NCBI GenBank assembly: GCA_964534275.1
Contig: CAZHQG010000012.1
Location: 47,650-111,649 of the forward strand
Source of the DNA: HRBIN30 sp964534275
GTDB taxonomy: Bacteria > Desulfobacterota > Binatia > HRBIN30
DNA length: 64,000 nt
Direction of reading: 5' to 3'
Positions within the stretch are counted from its first letter, which is position 1. Each line of letters begins with the position of its first letter. A program made the translations under genes and the position numbers. Positions 26,982-35,827 of the stretch are shown here, piece by piece. The notes beneath the pieces were generated by a model. The model saw only the letters and a list, made by a program, of their open reading frames with translations, made no database searches and was not told where the DNA came from.

Positions 26982-27725
26982 ATGACACCGTCCCTTACTC
27001 GGGTACGCCTATATTTGATCGGTCGCTTAGCCGCGATCCCTCCACGCCATCCAATCAAGCGGCTTGCGCGCTTTCTCCGGCTCGGACGCGTGGTACCCGG
27101 GCTATCGAACAAGTATTACTCCGAGCTGTCCTGGCAAAACCGATGGGCACCCCTGTTCCGAAACAACGTCGACAAGGTACTGCACTACTGGCGCGAGTAC
27201 CGGTTCTTTGACGACATCACCAGACTTTTGTCGCTCACCGAAACCAGCCGTATTCTGGACGTTGGCTGCGGCATCAGCACAGTGCTCCACTTCCTTCCTG
27301 GAGAGCGCCACGGCATCGACCCGCTCGCGGAAGAGTACAAGCGGATATACCGCTATCCTGACGGTATTCACGTCACTCAGGGGTTCGGGGAGGCAATCCC
27401 TTTCCCTGACTCCTATTTTGATGCCGTCTTCTGTTCCAACGTGCTGGACCACACATCAGATCCACCGAAGGTCGTCGAGGAGATGTATCGGGTCATGCGA
27501 CCTGGCGGGCATCTGGTCCTGACCGTCGAGATTTTCCCGTCCGCGCGCGAGCGGGACCTCTCCCACCCTCACGCATTCACGAAAGCTGAGGTGCGAGAGT
27601 TGCTAAACGGTCGGTTTGTTTCGCTCTTCGAGAAAGAGTCGCCGTGGATCATGCTCATGCACTATGTCGACGGGTCGATGAAGCGTGAGGGAGATCAGCT
27701 GATCGTCGTCGCACGCAAGTCGTAG
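26982..27725 (+). CDS. SAM-dependent methyltransferase, class I
   Basis: 247 residues from ATG 26982; the upstream extension of the frame is not protein-like. The SAM-binding glycine loop is ILDVGCGISTVL near residue 88, followed by GIDPLAEEYK (motif II) and PFPDSYFDAVFCSNVLDH (motif IV), matching Methyltransf_11. Its stop is four bases before the 2-hydroxyacid dehydrogenase start, so the two are co-transcribed. The substrate is unknown; the neighbourhood suggests a small-molecule pathway. Confidence 0.82.
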   Translation: MTPSLTRVRLYLIGRLAAIPPRHPIKRLARFLRLGRVVPGLSNKYYSELSWQNRWAPLFRNNVDKVLHYWREYRFFDDITRLLSLTETSRILDVGCGISTVLHFLPGERHGIDPLAEEYKRIYRYPDGIHVTQGFGEAIPFPDSYFDAVFCSNVLDHTSDPPKVVEEMYRVMRPGGHLVLTVEIFPSARERDLSHPHAFTKAEVRELLNGRFVSLFEKESPWIMLMHYVDGSMKREGDQLIVVARKS

Positions 27726-27729
27726 ACCC

Positions 27730-28740
27730 ATGACTTTCGTAGTTGCGCTGAACTGCATACGGTACCGCCCCCTCTTTTCGGAGCTTACCGCTCACTTACC
27801 GGTAGAAATTCACTTCGAAGAATTTGAGATCCCGTGGGAAGAGGTCTCCGCGCGTCGAGCGCGGCGCCCGACTGGCCGCTCTTTGCCCGTTGCGCCAGGT
27901 TTGCGCGAAGCACTTGCAAGAGCTGAGGTAATCTTCGGTTTTACTCTACCCACAAACGCGGTCGACCTCGCTCCACGGCTTCGGTGGATCGAAACCCCAG
28001 CCACCGGTTATGATCAACTCAATTTTACGGGCGTGCTCGAATCGCCGAGCGTGTGCGTGACGACAGTCGGGGGGTTGTTCGCTCGAGACGTAGCTGAACA
28101 TGCCTTCGCACTGCTCTTGGCGTTAACGCGGCGCTTACCGCTCTTCTTCGCCGCCCAAGGCGCGCACGAGTGGCGCCCGGTCCCGGTCATGGAACTGACC
28201 GGTCGGACCTTAGGAATTGTCGGGTTTGGTAACATCGGGCAAGCAGTGGCCGAACTCGGGCGGGCATTTGGCATGAAGGTCGTCGCTACTCGACCCACAC
28301 GGCGTGCCGTTCCCTCAGGGCTAGTCGACGAACTCTATGACCGTGATCGACTTCGCGAACTTCTCCGCTGTGCCGATGTCGTCGTGGTGACAGTCAGCGG
28401 TAGCGAAACCAATCGAGGACTCATCGGCCCTGCCGAATTGCGCTCGATGAAACAAACGTCCTTTCTGATCAACGTCTCCAGGGGCATCGTCATCAACGAG
28501 GAGGCACTCGTGGAGGCACTGAACCGTGGGGCCATTGCAGGAGCCGGCCTGGATGTCTTCGAGGAAGAGCCCCTCCCAGCGAGTAGTCCACTCTGGAGGG
28601 CACCCAACGTCGTGATTACACCGCATGTCGCAATTGCCTTAGAATCGCGTATGCCACGGTGCATTCGTCATTTCGCGGACAACCTTGTTCGTTACTGCCG
28701 TGGGGAGCCAGTGATCGACGCCGTAAAGCGCAGTTCCTAG
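27730..28740 (+). CDS. D-isomer-specific 2-hydroxyacid dehydrogenase
   Basis: 336 residues, NAD(P)-dependent reduction of a 2-oxoacid or the reverse. The nucleotide-binding motif is LGIVGFGNIGQAV (GFGNIG 165-170). The catalytic Arg251 is in NVSRGIVIN, Glu280 in DVFEEEPLP and His299 in ITPHVA. Follows the methyltransferase by four bases and converges on the HAD gene, with which it shares a CTAG stop. It could act on sulfopyruvate or a similar 2-oxoacid given the facing ComA homologue, but that is inference. Confidence 0.86.
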   Translation: MTFVVALNCIRYRPLFSELTAHLPVEIHFEEFEIPWEEVSARRARRPTGRSLPVAPGLREALARAEVIFGFTLPTNAVDLAPRLRWIETPATGYDQLNFTGVLESPSVCVTTVGGLFARDVAEHAFALLLALTRRLPLFFAAQGAHEWRPVPVMELTGRTLGIVGFGNIGQAVAELGRAFGMKVVATRPTRRAVPSGLVDELYDRDRLRELLRCADVVVVTVSGSETNRGLIGPAELRSMKQTSFLINVSRGIVINEEALVEALNRGAIAGAGLDVFEEEPLPASSPLWRAPNVVITPHVAIALESRMPRCIRHFADNLVRYCRGEPVIDAVKRSS

Positions 28741-29501
28741 CTGGCATCCGAGGTCCAAAGAACGGGCACCAAGTCACTCAAGCGTTGGATGCGGAACGTG
28801 GGCAAGCCTTCGGATCCTGCATCTTCCCGGCTGTTCAGCCAGGCAACATCCATTCCTAAGGCACTCGGGCCAATCACGTCCTCTTGCCAGCTATCGCCCA
28901 CAAACAACGCGTCGCTTGCATGAACTGCGACGCACTGCAGCGCATGTTCGAAAATTTTCGCATGCGGCTTCCGCATTCCGACCTCGACGGAAACGCAGAT
29001 TGCATCGAGATACTCCCCAAGACCATCTCGATACAGAACAGCCCGCAAACTTTCCGCATCGTCGAAGTTGGACACGACCGCGGTACGGATCCCCTCCTCA
29101 CGACACCGCCTCACAAGAAAGTGTGCGTCAGCAGTGACGCGACAGTTTGCGATCACGGCAGCGCGATGCACCGACACGGCTTTTGGAACCACGCTCGCAA
29201 TTTGCGCGTCGCGCCAACCCAGCCGAAGTAAAGCAAGCTCGTAACGGCGAGCTAGGGGAATCTCTTTGCTGGACTCCCGCCGTTCAACAGCGGTTTCGCG
29301 GGTGACCGCTTCGAACAGGTCCAAAAACTCGTTCGAACCAAATACACCAGCGAAGCCAGCGAGCTGTTCAAACACAGCGCGCATGGCAAGCCGCCATGTC
29401 GGGCTCTGACAACGCATCATTGGGGCAAGATCGCCGACGTCGACCAGGGTGCGAAACGCATCGAAGAGCACAGCTTTGTAGGGCCCGCCCACGCGTCTCA
29501 T
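28737..29501 (-). CDS. HAD-superfamily hydrolase (subfamily IA, REG-2-like)
   Basis: 254 residues starting at ATG 29501, where an ATGA overlap couples it to the ATP-grasp gene. Motif I is VLFDAFRTLVD: the nucleophile Asp is present, but the second Asp of phosphatases (DxD) is Phe, as in the DxY type seen in dehalogenase-like members. Motif II VVSNFDD, motif III Lys in RKPHAKIF and motif IV FVGDSWQED are intact. A phosphatase role is therefore possible but weakened. Confidence 0.83.
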   Translation of the reverse strand: MRRVGGPYKAVLFDAFRTLVDVGDLAPMMRCQSPTWRLAMRAVFEQLAGFAGVFGSNEFLDLFEAVTRETAVERRESSKEIPLARRYELALLRLGWRDAQIASVVPKAVSVHRAAVIANCRVTADAHFLVRRCREEGIRTAVVSNFDDAESLRAVLYRDGLGEYLDAICVSVEVGMRKPHAKIFEHALQCVAVHASDALFVGDSWQEDVIGPSALGMDVAWLNSREDAGSEGLPTFRIQRLSDLVPVLWTSDAS

Positions 29502-30760
29502 ACAGCCGCCTGTCCCTTGAACAAATCCGCCCCGTACCCAGTGAACTCGCCCTTCCCGGAGTCGCGGCGCACCCGCAGGCGCTCGCGCAATACTTTTGCT
29601 GCTGTGATAACGCGGTGAGCGATCCACAAGCGCCACTCGCCAGGGTACCACATCGCCAGGACTCGGCGCTTGTGACGCGACAGGTTCCTAATGAGGCTCC
29701 GTTCTGCCACCGAGCGATTCAGAGCAACGTGATAGTCTTGCACGAAGAAGCAATCGTTCACTTGTCGTCGCGCCACAAAGTCATCGAGGAGGTTAGGAGC
29801 TGCGAGGTCCGCATATTGCAACAAAGGCAGGTTTATCCCCGATTCGGTCGCGAGCTTGATCCACGACCAGGCTCTTCCGTTGATTTCGATCAGCTTGTAC
29901 AAGCCGTCACGAGGATCTCGCTTGAACTCTACCTGGGTGATTCCATGGATGCGACCGTGCTCTAACAAAGCTTTCGCATATTCGACAACTTCTCCTGGCA
30001 ACGAAACGCTCTCGGCGACACTCGCGCTCCCGTGCGTTGGGGGCCACTGGGTCAGCTTCCGGCCCGTGTAGCTCGCCAATACTTTCCCGCCTCGATCGCT
30101 GTACGATCCTACCGTTACGAGCGTCGATGAATCGCCAGGAATGTTTTCGGCAAGCTGGAACAGCCGACCCGGGTGGGCGCGAGCAAGCTCCTCGACGCAT
30201 GGCAGCAAAGACTCAGGGGACTCCACGATACGCAATCGGAACGCGCTGCCGCCTTCGGCCTCGACTCGGGCCACCGGCTTTACGATCAAGGGAAAGCGCA
30301 ACTGGCCAACATCGGGAGATTCGCCGCCGCGAAAGTGGACGTGGGCTGCTGTGGGAACCCCGAGCTCCCGGGCGAGGTCATATTGCCAGCTTTTGAGAAA
30401 CAGCCGATGCCCGACCGCTCGGTTCACTGGGACATGAAAAAACTCGCTTAGCGAGTCGTAATGGTCGATAAGAACCTCCAACTGCGCGTCCGTGCTGGGG
30501 TAGAGGACCGCGCGTTCGCGGAGCCTCTGCCCCAACTGGACCAATGCATCCGCCAGGGCCTGCCCCGCCGCAGAACGAACGAACACCGACTGGCGCACGA
30601 AGCGTGACAGATGCCCTAGCCGAGGCGGCCAGCACCGCTCCACGCAAATGATCGGTACCCCCACAGGGCCCAATGAGTGAATAATCCCGATCCCGCCGAC
30701 TTCTGGATCAAGCACAACGGCAGGAGCTTGGAAGGGCTGCGGCATCGACACTCGCTGCAT
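29498..30760 (-). CDS. ATP-grasp domain protein, carboxylate-amine ligase type
   Basis: 420 residues. The N-terminal Rossmann-like domain holds GGIGIIHSLGPVGVPIICVE. ATP-grasp landmarks are FPLIVKPVARVEAEGG (ATP-binding lysine), then GITQVEFKRDPRDGLYKLIE and the metal ligands in IEINGRAWSW (E-x-N). Such enzymes join a carboxylate to an amine or thiol through an acyl phosphate. Its GTG-free ATG start follows the ComA-like stop directly (TGAATG), and its stop overlaps the HAD start. The substrate might be the product of the ComA-like enzyme. Confidence 0.82.
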   Translation of the reverse strand: MQRVSMPQPFQAPAVVLDPEVGGIGIIHSLGPVGVPIICVERCWPPRLGHLSRFVRQSVFVRSAAGQALADALVQLGQRLRERAVLYPSTDAQLEVLIDHYDSLSEFFHVPVNRAVGHRLFLKSWQYDLARELGVPTAAHVHFRGGESPDVGQLRFPLIVKPVARVEAEGGSAFRLRIVESPESLLPCVEELARAHPGRLFQLAENIPGDSSTLVTVGSYSDRGGKVLASYTGRKLTQWPPTHGSASVAESVSLPGEVVEYAKALLEHGRIHGITQVEFKRDPRDGLYKLIEINGRAWSWIKLATESGINLPLLQYADLAAPNLLDDFVARRQVNDCFFVQDYHVALNRSVAERSLIRNLSRHKRRVLAMWYPGEWRLWIAHRVITAAKVLRERLRVRRDSGKGEFTGYGADLFKGQAAV

Positions 30761-31513
30761 TCACGCCATGGTGTCGGCGCGCAATCCTTGACGAATGGTT
30801 TCCAGGGAAATCACCTCGCTCGGAGGGATATTACCTAGGTTCACGTTGCAACCAAATCGCTTCACGAGCCATACTTGCTGCGCTTTCTGCGGCGCCTCGA
30901 AGATGACCCTTCGAATGTCCACGTTAGCCTCGATTTCTTCCACCAAACCCATCCGGATCTCGCCTGAATCGCGGTACAACCCTACTGTGCCACTCTCGCG
31001 ACCTTCAGTTACGACTTTCCAAGCGCCCGCTTCCAGCTCGGCTTTGATTTGCGCAACCCATCGAAACGGCGCGACGATCACTTCCCGATCCTTGCTACCC
31101 ACCTCGGAAAGCACGCGGAACTCTCGCGCCAGCCTTTCGATGTGGCGCAACTTTTGTTCCTGGGGTAGCGAGACAACCCCGTCTGAGACCTCGACTAAGG
31201 TAAACCCGCGGTCCTTGAGGAACGCTATGTACTCATCCAGCCGGTTGCGCATAAGGGCCAGTTCAAAGAGGCTCCCGCCACAACACACCGGGATCCCGTA
31301 GTAGCGGTATGCTTCCAATTTCGCATCTAGATTTCCGACGACAACAGCTGTTGCCCAACCTAGCTTGACGATGTCGACAAACTCTGCGGCTACCTCCATT
31401 AACGCGTGCACCTCGGGCACGGAGAGGCCCTTGTCGAGTACATGCGTGAGCCCGTAGTCTCGTGGCTTGCCGCAGCGACCAGGATCACCAAACAATTCCT
31501 TCAGGGACGCCAT
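30761..31513 (-). CDS. phosphosulfolactate synthase (ComA) family protein
   Basis: 250 residues, the normal ComA length. Family landmarks: GKPRDYGLTHVLDKGLS at the N-terminus, DIVKLGWATAVVV, IPVCCGGSLFELAL and IVEISDG-like TLVEVSDGVVSLP. The founding enzyme adds sulfite to phosphoenolpyruvate in coenzyme M synthesis; the family also includes Bacillus YitD and plant HSA32, so activity is not assured. First gene of a tight three-gene operon with ATP-grasp and HAD genes. A sulfate importer lies 15 kb away in the same window. Confidence 0.85.
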   Translation of the reverse strand: MASLKELFGDPGRCGKPRDYGLTHVLDKGLSVPEVHALMEVAAEFVDIVKLGWATAVVVGNLDAKLEAYRYYGIPVCCGGSLFELALMRNRLDEYIAFLKDRGFTLVEVSDGVVSLPQEQKLRHIERLAREFRVLSEVGSKDREVIVAPFRWVAQIKAELEAGAWKVVTEGRESGTVGLYRDSGEIRMGLVEEIEANVDIRRVIFEAPQKAQQVWLVKRFGCNVNLGNIPPSEVISLETIRQGLRADTMA

Positions 31514-31760
31514 TGAAACCCTCTCTTGTGGATCAACCTTACTGCAGCACAGTGCGCTGTATTAGGTCAATGGCGTATCGCGCTCGCTCGACCTGGGGGC
31601 TTGGATTCGACGACAGGGCCTTTTTCACCTGAAGGCAGAGGCAGCCAACCTTTGCAGAGTGGCGTAAATGCGGGCGCTTCGACGCGATGCGGTCAGTGAG
31701 CCGGCCTCCTAGAGGGTCTTGCGCTCTGCGCTTGCGTGCTTAGGTTTTGGCCCTGCCACT

Positions 31761-32141
31761 ATGCAGAAGCAAAAGACTCAAGACCGAGAAATCGTCCTTC
31801 GTGCGTTCGACCGCCTCTTCGAGCGCGCAGCTGCCAAGCTGCGGGTCGAAGTGTCGGAAGAGGAAAGACAGGAGGCGCGCCGCGATTTCGCGGAACGCGC
31901 AAGTCAAGCGATCGAAATGTTCGCGCAAATGGGCGTACTGGAAATTCCAGAGGAGGTCATGCAACACATGGAAGCCTCGCTGGATCAGCTCTCTCCAGCG
32001 CAACTGATCGGCTACCTGGCGGCACTGCCGCTTGTACACCAAGCCCAAGAACTCATGCGCCAGTTGGCTTATCAGGCTGCGCAGCAAAAGCTCCTGGAGC
32101 GCATGATCGAACAGGCGGACGATACGTACGGCGGGAACTAA
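31761..32141 (+). CDS. helical cytoplasmic protein, unknown
   Basis: 126 residues from ATG 31761. Composition is highly charged and helical (EVSEEERQEARRDFAERA, PEEVMQHMEASLDQLSPAQL), with no signal, membrane segment or Cys. No family is recognised. It stands alone, followed by a hairpin that may terminate it. Confidence 0.6.
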   Translation: MQKQKTQDREIVLRAFDRLFERAAAKLRVEVSEEERQEARRDFAERASQAIEMFAQMGVLEIPEEVMQHMEASLDQLSPAQLIGYLAALPLVHQAQELMRQLAYQAAQQKLLERMIEQADDTYGGN

Positions 32142-32164
32142 GCCGTACCACACGGAGTGCCACC

Positions 32165-32187
32165 GGGGCGGCTCAACTAGCCGCCCC
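32165..32187 (+). terminator. probable intrinsic terminator
   Basis: A 9-bp stem (ggggcggct / agccgcccc) with loop caact, 23 bases after the helical-protein stop. The following sequence (gaatgattctttgg) is only weakly T-rich, so termination may be partial. Confidence 0.55.
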
Positions 32188-32481
32188 GAATGATTCTTTG
32201 GTTCGACCACATCCCGCAGGAGCGAGTTCGCACCAACCCCGGTATTCTCCCTGCGGCCGGAGCACCCCCTGTCAGTTACGCTGCGGACGCTGCTCAGTGG
32301 CCTGCACCCTCCAGCTCTGACGGCAAGTGCCCGAAGCGCCTATTCCCGAAGAACTGCGGTTCTCTTCTTCTCGGTTTTCAACTTCCTGAGCTACCGTCGG
32401 GCAACATCGTTTGAGAAACGGAGGTCGTTGCAACAACGCTGCTCCGAAGGTACGCGTCGCCAACAACACGAGGAGGACCCG
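32188..32481. other. leader of the acyl-CoA dehydrogenase gene
   Basis: About 294 bases with no coding frame I would accept. A strong GAGGAGG lies shortly before the acyl-CoA dehydrogenase start. No promoter consensus or riboswitch is recognised. Confidence 0.4.
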
Positions 32482-33714
32482 ATGATCGAGTGGAGTGAAC
32501 AACACCGGATGATTCAGGACATGATGCGCCGCTTCATCGACGCGGAGGTTTTGCCCCACTTGAAAGAACTCGAACACGGCGACCTGCCGCCCTATGGGAT
32601 CATGCGCAAGTTGGTGCAGCAGTTTGGCATCGCCGAAGCAGCACGTGCCCGCTACGAGGCACAAAAAGCGAAGGCCCTGCGCGGGGATCTCGGAAGCGAC
32701 GAAGCACCAAGAACGGGGGCCCAAGCCGCCGAGGCACTCGCGCTGCAGATCATCCCCGTCATCGAGCTCAGCAAGTATTGCCCAGGGTTGGTCACAGCCA
32801 TGGGTGTCAGCATGGGACTCACCGCGGGCGCCATCATGAGCAAAGGAACCTGGGCGCAAAAGGATCGTTGGGGACTGCCGTTGCTCACGCTGGAAAAGAT
32901 CGGCGCCTGGGCCATCACCGAACCAGGTTCAGGCTCCGACGCCTTTGGTGGAATGAAATCGACCGCGCGCCGTGACGGCGATACCTACGTCCTGAACGGC
33001 CAAAAAACCTTCATTACCAATGGACCCTACGCCGACACGATTGTGTTCATTTGCAAGCTGGACGACGGCGTCACCCCGCCGCGCGACCGCAAAATCGTGG
33101 CGTTCATTCTCGACCGCGGGATGCCCGGGCTCGAACAGTCCAAACCACTGAAGAAAATGGGAATGCATTCCTCGCCCACGGGGGAATTGTTCCTGGACAA
33201 CGTTCGCTGTGGCAAGGAGCGCCTCCTCGGAGAAAGCGAAGATGCGTACGGGGGCAAGTCTGGCGCCAAAGCCACCTTCGGCACAGAGCGCTCCGGTGTG
33301 GTGGCCATGGCGTACGGGATCGTCGAACGGTGCATCCAATTGTGTACCGAATATGCGCGCACGCGCGTGCAGTTCGGCCGTCCGATCGGCGAGTTCCAGC
33401 TCATCCAACTCAAGCTTGCGAAAATGTACGTGGCGCGGATGAACATCCGCAACATGCTGTTCCGGCAAATCGAAATGGCGGCACAAGGAAAGTCGCTGAG
33501 CTTTGCCGAGGCTTCCGCAAACAAGCTTTACGCAGCGCAAGCAACGATGGAAGTCACACTCGAAGCGGTGCAACTCTTTGGCGGCAACGGGTACATGGCG
33601 GAGTTCGGCGTCGAGCAGCTCTGCCGCGATGCCAAGGTCCTGCAAATTTACGGCGGCACCGACGAAATTCAGGTGTCGCAAATTGCCCGATCGATGCTAG
33701 CGGGCGAAGCCTAA
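32482..33714 (+). CDS. acyl-CoA dehydrogenase
   Basis: 410 residues, an FAD enzyme that introduces a 2,3 double bond in an acyl-CoA. The FAD/substrate signatures are GAWAITEPGSGSDAFG and QTFITNG-like GQKTFITNGPYAD; the C-terminal domain has ARTRVQFGRPIGEFQ and QLFGGNGYMAEF. The terminal motif is YGGTDEIQ, with Gly where medium-chain enzymes carry the catalytic Glu; the base is therefore probably the Glu of FGTERSGVV, as in long-chain and isovaleryl-CoA types. The start at ATG 32482 has an excellent GAGGAGG. Chain-length specificity is unknown. Confidence 0.9.
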   Translation: MIEWSEQHRMIQDMMRRFIDAEVLPHLKELEHGDLPPYGIMRKLVQQFGIAEAARARYEAQKAKALRGDLGSDEAPRTGAQAAEALALQIIPVIELSKYCPGLVTAMGVSMGLTAGAIMSKGTWAQKDRWGLPLLTLEKIGAWAITEPGSGSDAFGGMKSTARRDGDTYVLNGQKTFITNGPYADTIVFICKLDDGVTPPRDRKIVAFILDRGMPGLEQSKPLKKMGMHSSPTGELFLDNVRCGKERLLGESEDAYGGKSGAKATFGTERSGVVAMAYGIVERCIQLCTEYARTRVQFGRPIGEFQLIQLKLAKMYVARMNIRNMLFRQIEMAAQGKSLSFAEASANKLYAAQATMEVTLEAVQLFGGNGYMAEFGVEQLCRDAKVLQIYGGTDEIQVSQIARSMLAGEA

Positions 33715-33818
33715 TTGGCTGTGCCCATAAGGCTTGGCTCCCTGCACGGCACCCACCCGCGACCTTTCCGCTTCGTTCGCCCGGCTTTCGAGTCGGCAAC
33801 ATGTCTCTCGCAAGGCGA

Positions 33819-34547
33819 CTAACGATTTTCGGCAGCGCTGCTGTGGCCCCGGGGCGCACGGTGTAACTCGCGGATCCCTGCGGAGTCCCCAACGAGAACC
33901 ACTTGCGCCATGTCTAAAAACAAGCCGGTACCGACGACGCCCGGGATTCCGCGGATTGCAAGTTCCAAATCGTGTGGGCGGTCGATCGGGCCTACTGCAC
34001 AGTCGAGGATGTGGTTGTCCCCATCGCTCGTAAACGCGACTTCGCCGTCGAGCCGCAGGATTGGTTCTTGCCCCAACATTTGCCGGAGCCGGCGCTGGCA
34101 AAACGGGGTGGCAAACGGCACCACTTCGACGGGCAGTTTCCCTCGTGTTCCGAGTTGGGGAACCAGTTTGTCCGCTGTGGCCACTATGACCAACTGCCGC
34201 GAAGCCGCAGCAACGACCTTTTCTCGTACGAGTGCACCGCCGTAACCCTTGATGAGATCCAAGTTCGGGGCAACTTCATCCGCGCCATCCACAGTCACGT
34301 CGATGACGTCCACCTCCGCCAGCGTCACCAACCGCAGGCCCAGCAAGCGTGCGAGTCCTGCAGTGGCCTCAGAAGTCGCGACGCAGCGCACAGTGGAGGC
34401 GAGCCCTGCAGCGTTCGCTAAGGCTCGCACGAACGCGGATGCTGCCCGGCCGGTTCCCAGCCCCACCGTGTTTCCAGGAGCCACGAACTGCAAGGCGCGG
34501 GCAGCCACAGCCGCCAAAATGCGTTCGTTGTTCGCTTCGTCTGCCAT
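33819..34547 (-). CDS. rpiA: ribose-5-phosphate isomerase A
   Basis: 242 residues. It interconverts ribose 5-phosphate and ribulose 5-phosphate in the pentose phosphate pathway. Signatures: VGLGTGRAASAFVRAL (phosphate loop), VDVTVDGADEVAPNLDLIKG with the catalytic Asp pair, and YGGALVREKVVA (usual GGGGAL...EK). C-terminal extension of about 15 residues beyond the family norm. Its ATG overlaps the CoA-transferase stop by one base (TGATG), so it is translationally coupled. Confidence 0.92.
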   Translation of the reverse strand: MADEANNERILAAVAARALQFVAPGNTVGLGTGRAASAFVRALANAAGLASTVRCVATSEATAGLARLLGLRLVTLAEVDVIDVTVDGADEVAPNLDLIKGYGGALVREKVVAAASRQLVIVATADKLVPQLGTRGKLPVEVVPFATPFCQRRLRQMLGQEPILRLDGEVAFTSDGDNHILDCAVGPIDRPHDLELAIRGIPGVVGTGLFLDMAQVVLVGDSAGIRELHRAPRGHSSAAENR

Positions 34548-35743
34548 CAGATCACTCCTAGCGCCCGGAGGCGCTCCCGCTCTGCGACCGACAGTTGCAA
34601 TAGGCCCCCGTAAACCTCGTCGTTATGCTCTCCCAGTTTCGGAGCACCGCGCGACACTCGGCCTGGCGTCTCGGACAACCGTGGATACACGGCCTGCATT
34701 CGCACAGGGCCGATGACTGGATCGTCCACCGTGATCAAACTTTCTCGCTCACGGTAATGCACATCGGCAAAAATATCGGCGATCGAGTACACTCGCGATA
34801 CGGGCACTTCCGCCTCCACCAAGATCCGCTCGACTTCTTCTGCAGTGTGTCGGCTCACCCATTCACCCACAATTGCGTGGATTTCCTCCGCGTGCGCCAC
34901 ACGTGCTTGCAAGGTGGCAAAACGGGGGTCCTCGGGGAGGTCTGGCCGACCCATGGCCTTGGCAAGGCGGCGAAAGAGCACGTCCCCGGCCGCGACGATG
35001 CACACGAATTGGCCATCTTTGGTTTCCCAGTTGTCTAGCGGAGCCGAGTTCGGCAACCGGTTGCCTTGGCGTTCACGAACCAAACCGAGGCGATCGTAGG
35101 CTGCGGCGGTGTACTCGAGTACCCGGAAGACAGACTCGTAGAGCGCCAAGTCGATCCATTGGCCGCTTCCTCCCCGCGTGCGATGCAACAAAGCGAGCAC
35201 GATTCCAAACGCGTTGAACACTGCCGTGAGGTAGTCGGCTACCAAGATTCCTGGTCGAACCGGAGGGCGGTCGGGATACCCGGTGAGATACAGGAGCCCC
35301 CCAAATGCAATCCCAATTCGGTCAAGCCCGGGGCGGTTTCGGTACGGCCCTGTTTGGCCATAGACCGACACCCTTGCCAGGATGAGTTGCGGGTTCAGCG
35401 ACCGCAGCCGTGGGTAGTCGAGCCCCCACTCCTCCAAAGTGCCTGGACGAAAATTTTCCACGATCACGTCGACGTGTGGCACCAGCCGCAAAAACAACTC
35501 CCGGCCTTCCGGGTGACGAAGGTCGAGCGTGATCGACTTCTTCGCCCGGTTATCCACGGCCCACCAAAGCGAGTAGTCGCCAACGAAGGGGCCAATCTCG
35601 CGCAAGAAGTCCCCGCTTCCTGGAAGCTCGACCTTGTATACTTCCGCACCGAACTCGGCGAGCAAGGTGGCCGCAAACGGTGCGGCGATTCGCGTGCCCA
35701 GGTCCAACACGCGCACCCCTTCCAAAGGAAGCTGCGGGTTCAT
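34547..35743 (-). CDS. CaiB/BaiF-type (class III) CoA-transferase
   Basis: 398 residues. Family III CoA-transferases move CoA between carboxylic acids without a ping-pong thioester on Glu, using an Asp: here it is in PGILVADYLTAVFNAFG. The N-terminus LEGVRVLDLGTRIAAPFAA and KSITLDLRHPEGRELF are characteristic. Often found with acyl-CoA dehydrogenases in degradation of aromatic or branched acids; one lies 800 bases away on the opposite strand. Substrate unknown. Confidence 0.88.
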   Translation of the reverse strand: MNPQLPLEGVRVLDLGTRIAAPFAATLLAEFGAEVYKVELPGSGDFLREIGPFVGDYSLWWAVDNRAKKSITLDLRHPEGRELFLRLVPHVDVIVENFRPGTLEEWGLDYPRLRSLNPQLILARVSVYGQTGPYRNRPGLDRIGIAFGGLLYLTGYPDRPPVRPGILVADYLTAVFNAFGIVLALLHRTRGGSGQWIDLALYESVFRVLEYTAAAYDRLGLVRERQGNRLPNSAPLDNWETKDGQFVCIVAAGDVLFRRLAKAMGRPDLPEDPRFATLQARVAHAEEIHAIVGEWVSRHTAEEVERILVEAEVPVSRVYSIADIFADVHYRERESLITVDDPVIGPVRMQAVYPRLSETPGRVSRGAPKLGEHNDEVYGGLLQLSVAERERLRALGVI

Positions 35744-35827
35744 GGAACGACGAGCCCTCCGCGCGTGTAATCCTGCGGCCAGCTACGTGGTTGCGGCCCG
35801 AGCTGCTGGCCCTTACAATGGCGCGAC

